Shown in pieces: positions 1 through 5,886 of a DNA stretch of 27,059 bases. The notes under the pieces were generated by a model. It made no database searches, was not told the origin of the DNA, and was given only the letters and a program-made list of their open reading frames with translations. Both the position numbers and the translations under genes were made by a program. Numbering within the stretch: the first letter of the stretch is position 1; the number at the start of each line of letters is the position of its first letter. The DNA lies in assembly GCA_035258565.1 (NCBI GenBank), contig DATFXF010000407.1, positions 1 through 27,059 of the forward strand, read 5' to 3'. This stretch comes from DATFXF01 sp035258565. Its GTDB lineage: Bacteria; Acidobacteriota; Terriglobia; Acidiferrales; UBA7541.

Positions 1-2
1 GT

Positions 3-1208
3 TGGGTTGATTCGGGCGATCGCGCCTACCAAGCGGACGGCGAGATTTACATCACCGGGCGCGTGAAGGACATCATCATCAAGGCCGGACGAAACATTTA
101 TCCGCACGAACTCGAAGAGCTCGCCGGGCGCGTCGAGGGAGTGCGCAAGGGCTGCGTGGTGGCCTTTGGAGCAACCGATCCGCAGGCGGGTACGGAGCGC
201 TTGGTGATTGTTGCCGAGACGCGCGAAGGAGACCTCGCGCGTCGCGCGCAGATCATTAGCGCCATTGCCGACGAAGTGACTCGAGCACTCGGCCTGCCTC
301 CGGACAGCATTGAGCTTGTTCCCCCGCACACGATTCCGAAGACCTCAAGCGGCAAGTTGCGCCGCGAAGAGACAAAAAGGCTCTATCTCGCCCGACGGCT
401 CGAGGCACGGAAGCCGCCGGCGTGGCTGCAAGTGGCGAAGCTGGCCGCTGCCGGCAGCGGCCAGGCCATCCGCCGGGGCCTGCGGCGCGGGCTGGAGCGG
501 GCCTACGGCTTGTACGCCGCAGTGGTCTTCGGACTTTGGATCGTTCCCACGTGGCTCCTCGCGCTGCTCGCGCCGACACGCGAGTTGTGCGCGCGCATCA
601 CTTCGCCCGCACTGCGGCTCTATATGGCTCTGGTGGGCTGCCGCATCCGCATCGCCGGCCGCGAGCACCTGCGCGAGGGCGAGCCATGCGTGTTTGTCTC
701 GAACCATACGAGCTACTTCGACGTCTTAGTGCTGATGGCGGGGCTGGGCATTGACTATCGCTTCGTCGCCAAAATCGAAGTGCGCTCGATGCCGCTCATC
801 CGCACGTTCCTGCGCAAGCTTGGCCACGTGGCCTTCGACCGCAGCGACCCGCAAGCGCGCCTGCGCCAGGCCGAGGAAATCGAGCAGATCCTGCGCAGCG
901 GGGAATCCGTTTTTGTCTTCCCCGAAGGCACCTTCACACCCCAGTGCGGAGTCCGGCCCTTCCAGTTAGGCGCGTTCAAGGCGGCGGTGACCACCGGCCG
1001 GCCGATTTGCCCGGTGGCCCTCCGCGGGACGCGCCAGTTCCTGCGCGATCAAACCTACCTGCCGCGACCCACCAGCGTCAGGCTGACCATTTGTCCGCCG
1101 CTCGAGCCCGCGCCCAGCTCGGCAGCTTCGGATTGGCACGAGATCGTGCGCTTGCGCGACGCCGCGCGCGCCGCAATCGCACAGCACTGCGGCGAGCCTC
1201 TGCTCTAG
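3..1208 (+). CDS. AMP-dependent acyl ligase / PlsC acyltransferase fusion (5' partial)
   Basis: The reading frame is open from position 3, so the gene starts left of the window; 401 residues are visible. Residues 1-120 are the end of an ANL-superfamily adenylating enzyme: a GDRAY segment, GRVKDIIIKAGRNIYP (hinge and A8 motif) and SSGKLRR with the A10 catalytic lysine near residue 118. After a basic linker and one or two hydrophobic segments (about 168-190) comes a PlsC/LPLAT domain with NHTSYFD (about 234-240, the HX4D motif), a second block VAKIEVRSMP, FPEGT (about 306-310) and PICPVALRG. A plausible role is activation of a fatty acid and its transfer to a lysophospholipid or glycerol phosphate at the inner membrane. 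E. coli Aas joins the same activities in the opposite order. Both domain calls are firm; the substrate is not known. An initiator upstream cannot be seen. Confidence 0.88.
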   Translation, partial: WVDSGDRAYQADGEIYITGRVKDIIIKAGRNIYPHELEELAGRVEGVRKGCVVAFGATDPQAGTERLVIVAETREGDLARRAQIISAIADEVTRALGLPPDSIELVPPHTIPKTSSGKLRREETKRLYLARRLEARKPPAWLQVAKLAAAGSGQAIRRGLRRGLERAYGLYAAVVFGLWIVPTWLLALLAPTRELCARITSPALRLYMALVGCRIRIAGREHLREGEPCVFVSNHTSYFDVLVLMAGLGIDYRFVAKIEVRSMPLIRTFLRKLGHVAFDRSDPQARLRQAEEIEQILRSGESVFVFPEGTFTPQCGVRPFQLGAFKAAVTTGRPICPVALRGTRQFLRDQTYLPRPTSVRLTICPPLEPAPSSAASDWHEIVRLRDAARAAIAQHCGEPLL

Positions 1209-1277
1209 CACGCCCCGGCAACCCCGCACCAAAACTGGGCATCTAAATCAGTCACGAAGGTCTGAGGAGTGGAGTGC

Positions 1278-1317
1278 CTCCCCACCCTAGGCACATCGCT
1301 CCGCGAGGGGTGGGGGG
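1278..1317 (+). terminator. Possible hairpin terminator after the ligase/acyltransferase gene
   Basis: An 11-bp stem including two G-T pairs (1278-1288 with 1307-1317) encloses an 18-nt loop about 70 bp after the stop codon. No real T-run follows, so this may instead be a transcript-stabilising hairpin. Confidence 0.35.
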
Positions 1318-1369
1318 TTGTCATAGAACAGACGCCCCCGAAAAACTTACTCTTTAGGAGGCTCTCTCA

Positions 1370-1918
1370 ATGCGAAAGCTAGGGGGTTTGCTTGGCATGG
1401 TGCTTCTCTTGAGCCTGTCCGCAGCGGCGCAGGAGACCCCGAAATCCGAAGTTTTCCTTGGGTATAGCTTGCTTCACTTCAACCCGAGCGGTGCCGGCTT
1501 CTCCAGCTTCAACCTGAACGGCGGCACTGGCTCGTTCACCTTCAACCCGTCCAGCACGCTCGGAGGAGTAGCGGAATTTAGTGGCTACCACCTCGGCAGC
1601 GCGGACACGAACGTGTTTACCTACCTGTTCGGCCCACGCATCTCTTACCGGCACTGGGATCGGCTGACGCCCTTCGGGCAGGCCCTGTTCGGCGGGGCTC
1701 ACACCACGCAGAGCAGCTTTCTCGGGAGTGGCACTTCGAACTCCTTCGCAATGGCGCTCGGTGGTGGGCTGGATGCACGGCTGACCGACCACATCGGGGT
1801 GCGCCTCGGACAATTGGACTACTTCCTGACTCGCTTCCCACAAGCCACACCGAACCGCCTGACGCAGAATAACCTGCGCTTCTCCACAGGTATCGTCTTC
1901 CGGTTCGGCGGTAGGTAG
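1370..1918 (+). CDS. Outer-membrane beta-barrel protein
   Basis: A 182-residue protein with an N-terminal signal peptide (MRKLGGLLGMVLLLSLSAAAQ, cleavage near AQ-ET), followed by alternating hydrophobic and polar strands rich in Gly, Ser, Phe and Tyr and a C-terminus RFSTGIVFRFGGR. This fits the small OmpA-like/porin-like barrels of about 180 residues (beta-barrel Pfam group such as PF13505). No peptidoglycan-binding OmpA C-terminal domain is present. The start is supported by AGGAGG at 1356-1361, eight bases before the ATG. A strong intrinsic terminator follows at 1943-1978, so this looks like a single-gene unit. The cellular role cannot be inferred beyond outer-membrane location. Confidence 0.8.
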   Translation: MRKLGGLLGMVLLLSLSAAAQETPKSEVFLGYSLLHFNPSGAGFSSFNLNGGTGSFTFNPSSTLGGVAEFSGYHLGSADTNVFTYLFGPRISYRHWDRLTPFGQALFGGAHTTQSSFLGSGTSNSFAMALGGGLDARLTDHIGVRLGQLDYFLTRFPQATPNRLTQNNLRFSTGIVFRFGGR

Positions 1919-1942
1919 GTGGCGTACTCCAGCTTAAGCAGA

Positions 1943-1978
1943 GGAAGGGCCGGCCCTACGTCCGGCCCTTCTTGTTTT
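1943..1978 (+). terminator. Intrinsic terminator of the beta-barrel gene
   Basis: A perfect 9-bp GC-rich stem AAGGGCCGG/CCGGCCCTT (1945-1953 with 1962-1970), extendable by one G-C pair, with an 8-nt loop, followed by CTTGTTTT. It lies 25 bp after the stop codon. Confidence 0.87.
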
Positions 1979-2002
1979 CGCGACCTGCTGTTCTTCGAAG
2001 CC

Positions 2003-2467
2003 TCAGCGCCGGAGTTGAAAGATCACGGTGATGTGCGTTTCCACCTCCACCGGCTCGCCGTTGAGCAGCGTTGGCCGATAGCGCCAATCAACGACGGCTG
2101 CGCGAGCGGCCGAGCGGCCCAAGCCAAAATCCCGTGGCCGCTGATCACGTCGAGCGATTTCACCCTACCGTCCCGGCCGATGATGGCGTGGGGGCCGTAG
2201 TTGGTGTAGCCTACTCCTGCCGGATTTCGGTTTCGCTTGCCGGACCGCTCGCGCCGGATCGGAATAAGGGGGCAAGAGCGTCCAGGTGAGAAGCGATGGC
2301 CGGGCGGTGGTGACGAACATCGGCAGAAGTACCAGACCCACCAATAGCGCAGCTTCGAGCACAATGGAAATCATGAGCGCGCGACGCCGCCTCCGACGCG
2401 AGTCGGCGAGCGCAGTTTTGTCCGCCTCCACCAAACATCGACTCAGAACTTCAAACCTCTCTTCCAT
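2003..2467 (-). pseudogene. TonB-family energy transducer, frameshifted relic
   Basis: Three pieces of a TonB-like protein lie in two alternating frames. From 2467 the first frame gives a basic cytoplasmic stretch (SRRRRRRA) and one membrane helix (ISIVLEAALLVGLVLLPMF), then a short periplasmic part. Near 2220-2240 the similarity moves to the second frame, which carries the TonB C-terminal core IIGRDGRVKSLDVISGHGI. Near 2105-2125 it returns to the first frame with DWRYRPTLLNGEPVEVET and a stop at 2003-2005. TonB would couple the proton-motive force to outer-membrane receptors. At about 150 codons it is also shorter than usual for the family, so the Pro-rich linker is missing. Two compensating indels mean either decay or two base-calling errors; the short length favours decay. 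Confidence 0.72.
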
Positions 2468-2745
2468 GAGCGCACCTCCAGATCCTTCCCTGGCGCTCGG
2501 GCGCTGAGCCCCCGGTCACTTGGGTGGGAATGTGAGGAGCGCGCGCTCTTGCTGGCTTGGACACCGCGGACCCAAAGGGTTTCCCTAACTCCGCGACATC
2601 CGGTAACTGGCTGGTTTTTCAACGTTTAGAATCATTCCCAGGCGCCTTGTAACCTTTCCCGACGCTGGCCTGCATCGCCTGAGCGATCTGCTGCATCTAC
2701 TATCACTGGTAAAGTCTCTTAGTGCTCTCTTAGCAAAGGTCTTCG

Positions 2746-3057
2746 ATGAACCGACGTGACCAAGAAACAGTTGGAGTCCGTTACACCGGATGGGCCGCGC
2801 TCGACCGTGACCCTCAGGAAGACATGGTAGAGTTCATCTGCCCGCACTGCGGCCAGCGTGGCACCAAGTCCGCGCGGCGCGCCCGTGCGCAGTACCACTT
2901 CACCGACGGCTTTCTGCAGGACCTGCAGGGCGAGGTGACCACCTGCCGGGCGTGCAAGAACACCTTGCGGGTCGTGCCGGTAGTCATGTTGCACGATCAG
3001 GATGAGAAGCGGCGCTTTGAAGCCGTCTTCTCGGCTGAGTTGGTGACTTCGAACTAA
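2746..3057 (+). CDS. Small zinc-ribbon protein, function unknown
   Basis: A 103-residue soluble protein with two CxxC pairs, CPHC at about residues 32-35 and CRAC at about 67-70, spaced as in a zinc ribbon. Between them is a basic segment (KSARRARAQYHF). There is no signal peptide or membrane helix. The family is not recognised; such proteins may bind nucleic acid or mediate protein contacts, but nothing here shows which. The ribosome-binding site is weak (AAAGG at 2736-2740). A strong terminator follows at 3123-3167, suggesting a monocistronic transcript. Reality as a gene is supported by the paired Cys motifs and isolated placement. Confidence 0.65.
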   Translation: MNRRDQETVGVRYTGWAALDRDPQEDMVEFICPHCGQRGTKSARRARAQYHFTDGFLQDLQGEVTTCRACKNTLRVVPVVMLHDQDEKRRFEAVFSAELVTSN

Positions 3058-3122
3058 CCGGTTACCCTTACAGGTGGGACAGGTGTGTACGGTTCTCGTT
3101 TCCAGGGGGGAGAGAACCCGAA

Positions 3123-3167
3123 GAAAGAGGAAAGGGGCCGGTCGAAACCGGCCCCTGTTTCTTTCTC
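3123..3167. terminator. Bidirectional intrinsic terminator between convergent genes
   Basis: A perfect 10-bp stem (3133-3142 with 3147-3156) capped by a CGAA tetraloop, with T-rich sequence after it on the plus strand (GTTTCTTTCTC) and, read on the minus strand, TTTCCTCTTTCTT. It sits between the convergent zinc-ribbon gene and the repeat-protein gene and can serve both. A separate 7-bp hairpin (3091-3097 with 3112-3118) lies just before it. Confidence 0.87.
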
Positions 3168-3199
3168 GGGGAACTTTTTGAGCCCTCTAGACTAAAGCC

Positions 3200-3625
3200 C
3201 TAATCATCATCCCGGTCACGGTCGCGGTGCCGCCAGCGATCGTCGTCCCGATCGCGGTGCCGCCACCAGCGGCGATCGTCGTCGCGATCCCAGTCGCGGC
3301 GCCGCCAGCCGCGACGATCGTCTCGATCCCAATCACGATCACGCCAGCGGCGATCGTCATCTCGCCAACCCCAGCCACGGTTACCCCAACCCCAGCCGCG
3401 GTTATCGCCCCAGCATCTCGCCCGCAACTGGGCAATCTCGCGCCGCTCCTTGTCGGCCTGGCGACTGTAGTAGCCGTGACGCCGGATTTGGCGGTCGAGG
3501 TCGCGATATTCGGAACTGAGGTCGCGGCAACTGTCCGCCCGTGCGGTTGTGTCAAACAGGGTGATCCCGCCCAGCAGCATGACCCCACTCAGAGCCACGC
3601 TCCACAGATTGGTACTCCATCGCAT
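3200..3625 (-). CDS. Secreted Arg/Asp/Trp-rich low-complexity protein
   Basis: A 141-residue protein with an N-terminal hydrophobic signal (about residues 8-28, cleavage near ARA-DS), a short ordered-looking part (SCRDLSSEYRDLDRQIRRHG, with two Cys overall), then a tail of about 70 residues made almost only of Arg, Asp, Trp, Gly and His in imperfect repeats such as DDDRRWRDRDWD. The tail is a charge-balanced polyampholyte and probably disordered outside the membrane. The ATG at 3625 is chosen over a GTG at 3634 because GGAGGT at 3633-3638 lies seven bases before the ATG and overlaps the GTG. The family is unknown; metal, polyanion or surface binding is conceivable but not shown. Confidence 0.7.
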   Translation of the reverse strand: MRWSTNLWSVALSGVMLLGGITLFDTTARADSCRDLSSEYRDLDRQIRRHGYYSRQADKERREIAQLRARCWGDNRGWGWGNRGWGWRDDDRRWRDRDWDRDDRRGWRRRDWDRDDDRRWWRHRDRDDDRWRHRDRDRDDD

Positions 3626-3759
3626 TTTACGCACCTCCCGGCAGCCACGGCCAACCCGGGCTGGTAGGCCTGTTGCCTCTGACTAGAACGATGGCGCAAG
3701 CAGTGCGGGGGTTGTACCGGGCTGGCCGGGCGAAGCCAAGTAGTTGGGAGGTAAACGGT

Positions 3760-4611
3760 TTACTCCTGGAGGTCCGTGTCGAGCTGCAGGTGGTATTTTT
3801 TCAGGCCCTCGCAAATCCACTGAAAGGCGTCGTCCACGGTGTCGGCAAATTGCAGCAGGCCATATTCGTGTTTGTTGATCGTACCCCAGCGCACCATCGC
3901 CTGCCAGTTGAGCACCTCGTCCCAGTACCGGCGGCCATAGATCAGGATGAGGTTGCGGTGGGGCAGCTTACCCGTCTGCATCAGCGTGAGCATCTCCCAG
4001 AGCTCGTCCATGGTGCCGAAGCCTCCTGGGAAAACAATCAGCGCCTTGGCGAGCTGCGCGAACCACAGTTTGCGCATGAAGAAGTAATGGAAATTGAAGC
4101 TGAGTTCCGGACTGATGTAGGGATTGGGGAGTTGCTCATGCGGCAGCTCGATGCTCAGGCCGATGGATTTGCCGCCGGCGTCGGCCGCGCCACGATTGGC
4201 GGCCTCCATGATCCCCGGCCCGCCCCCCGAGCAGATGACAAAGCGCCGCGGACGCTCGCCGAGGGTCAGGGCCCAGGCCGTGATCCGGCGGGCGAGCTCG
4301 CGCGCCTCCTCGTAATAGCGGGACATCCGGAGTGCCGCGCGCGCTTCGCGCGATCGCGCCTGAGCGGCGGATGAGGCGCGTCCTCTTCTTCCGCGCTCGA
4401 GCCGGTCGAGCCGCGCCAACGCCCGTTCCCGCGGCTCGACGCGTGCCGAGCCAAACATCACGATCGTGTCCCCCACGCCTTCCCGGCGCAGGCGCACCAG
4501 CGGGTCCAGGTATTCGGCAAGAATGCGAATGGGCCGCGCGGAGACGCTTTCCATGAACGCTGGATTTTGATGAGCCACGGGAGGTGCCCGACGTTGCCGA
4601 GAACGCCTCAT
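3760..4611 (-). CDS. LOG-family protein (TIGR00730 / 'lysine decarboxylase-like')
   Basis: A 283-residue protein with the two family signatures: GGGPGIMEA at residues 129-137 and PGGFGTMDE at 195-203, on a Rossmann-like fold. LOG proteins release free cytokinin bases from nucleoside monophosphates or, more generally, hydrolyse nucleoside 5'-monophosphates; the historical 'lysine decarboxylase' name is misleading. This is the longer bacterial type: about 50 extra basic residues (60-108) follow the first strand, VMFGSARV. The ATG at 4611 is chosen because GGGGAGA lies four bases before it; upstream in-frame sequence to 4677 does not look coding. It is cytoplasmic and stands alone between the repeat protein and the divergent VWFA gene. 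Its real substrate is not evident. Confidence 0.87.
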   Translation of the reverse strand: MRRSRQRRAPPVAHQNPAFMESVSARPIRILAEYLDPLVRLRREGVGDTIVMFGSARVEPRERALARLDRLERGRRGRASSAAQARSREARAALRMSRYYEEARELARRITAWALTLGERPRRFVICSGGGPGIMEAANRGAADAGGKSIGLSIELPHEQLPNPYISPELSFNFHYFFMRKLWFAQLAKALIVFPGGFGTMDELWEMLTLMQTGKLPHRNLILIYGRRYWDEVLNWQAMVRWGTINKHEYGLLQFADTVDDAFQWICEGLKKYHLQLDTDLQE

Positions 4612-4731
4612 GATGTCTCCCCAAGAGAAGGTTTTGGCGAAGGGCCATTCTACGCGACCGGGCGCCGGGCAAGCCAACGCTGAGCGCCGAATCTGCTTCG
4701 AATGAAGTACACTCGAGACACGGGGGTTCGG

Positions 4732-5862
4732 ATGAGGCAGTACACCCGAAAAGGTCTTGCCTTATGGTTGTTCGCTCTCCTGGTCCAGGCCGCCGGGACG
4801 GCGCTGGCCCAGGCGCCGGCGGGGCCGTTGCCGCCCAAGCCCGGCGCCACCATCCAGCAGGCACCGGAAAAGCCGTCGATTCGCGTGCGGGTAGATCTCG
4901 TCAACACACCGGTGACCGTGCGCGACGCCTCGGGTGAGATGGTGCTCAACCTCACCCCAGGCGACTTCCGTGTCTTCGATAACGGCGTGGAACAGAGAAT
5001 TGAACATTTCGACCTGGGCGGCGATCCGCTCTCGGTGGTGATCCTCGCCGAGACGAGTTCGCGCATCGAAGCGCTGATGCCCGCCATCCGCAAGACCGGG
5101 ATCCTGTTTTCCGAGACCGTCGTCGGGCAGACGGGCGAAGCCGCGGTGCTGGGCTATAACGACACGATTGAGAGGCTGCTGCCCTTCACCACCAGCGGAG
5201 ACAAAGTGGATAAGACCATGAACGGCCTACGCGTGGGCACCTCGGGCGCGCGTCTCTATGACGCGCTTTCCGAAGCCGTGGGCCTGCTCCGCGACCGCCC
5301 GGCGAACCGGCGGCGCGTGATCGTCGCGCTCGCCGAGGCGACCGACACCGGCAGCGAAACCAAACTCGGCCAGGTGCTTCGCGAAGCCCAACTCGCGAAC
5401 ATCACCATCTATACGGTGGGTCTCTCGACCATGGCCGCTGAGCTGCGTGGGCCGCCGAAGCAGACGGCCCCGATTTCTCCCACTCCCCCAGGCACCTTCG
5501 GGCTGCCGCCCATTCCCGGCTCGGTGCAGACACCCACCACCGAGCAGCAACGCTACGGGAATATCAATTTGCTGGCGCTGGTCGCGTGGATGGTCCAAAA
5601 GGCCGAGAATGCCACCGGGCACAATGCACTCGAGCTCGCCGCGGTGGCAACCGGAGGAGTGCACCTGGCCACCTTCCGCGACCGCTCGATTGAAAAGGCG
5701 ATTGATGAGGTCGGCGGGGAACTGCACGCGCAGTACTCACTGGCCTATCGCCCGACGGGCACCGACCCTGCCGGTTACCATGAAATTAAGGTGCAAGTGC
5801 GGCGACCCGGGCTGGCCGTGCGCGCCCGCCCGGGCTACTACCTCGCGCCGCCCGAAGGCTAG
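4732..5862 (+). CDS. Secreted VWFA-related Acidobacterial-domain protein
   Basis: A 376-residue protein with a signal peptide (hydrophobic core about 8-26, cleavage near ALA-QA), a Pro-rich linker, then the TIGR03436-type opening VRVDLVNTPVTVRD, LTPGDFRVFDNGVEQ and a von Willebrand A fold. The usual MIDAS sequence DTSGS reads AETSS (residues 106-110), so the first metal-binding Asp is missing. A Pro/Thr-rich insert (roughly 250-280) splits the fold and the C-terminus SLAYRPTGTDPAGYHEI is typical. It probably mediates protein contacts in the periplasm or at the surface. GGGGG shortly before 4732 supports this start; an in-frame ATG at 4702 lacks a ribosome-binding site and would put a charged extension before the signal. 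It converges on gyrA with only 24 bp between. Confidence 0.85.
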   Translation: MRQYTRKGLALWLFALLVQAAGTALAQAPAGPLPPKPGATIQQAPEKPSIRVRVDLVNTPVTVRDASGEMVLNLTPGDFRVFDNGVEQRIEHFDLGGDPLSVVILAETSSRIEALMPAIRKTGILFSETVVGQTGEAAVLGYNDTIERLLPFTTSGDKVDKTMNGLRVGTSGARLYDALSEAVGLLRDRPANRRRVIVALAEATDTGSETKLGQVLREAQLANITIYTVGLSTMAAELRGPPKQTAPISPTPPGTFGLPPIPGSVQTPTTEQQRYGNINLLALVAWMVQKAENATGHNALELAAVATGGVHLATFRDRSIEKAIDEVGGELHAQYSLAYRPTGTDPAGYHEIKVQVRRPGLAVRARPGYYLAPPEG

Positions 5863-5886
5863 TAGTAGCGCTCGAGAATCTGCTCC

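Noticed and set aside
3210..3400. CRISPR or tandem-repeat array
   Set aside because: The repeats are irregular, lack unique spacers, and encode the Arg/Asp/Trp tail in frame on the minus strand.
3673..4374. A 233-codon plus-strand frame opposite the LOG-family gene
   Set aside because: It mirrors a gene with clear catalytic motifs and has none of its own.
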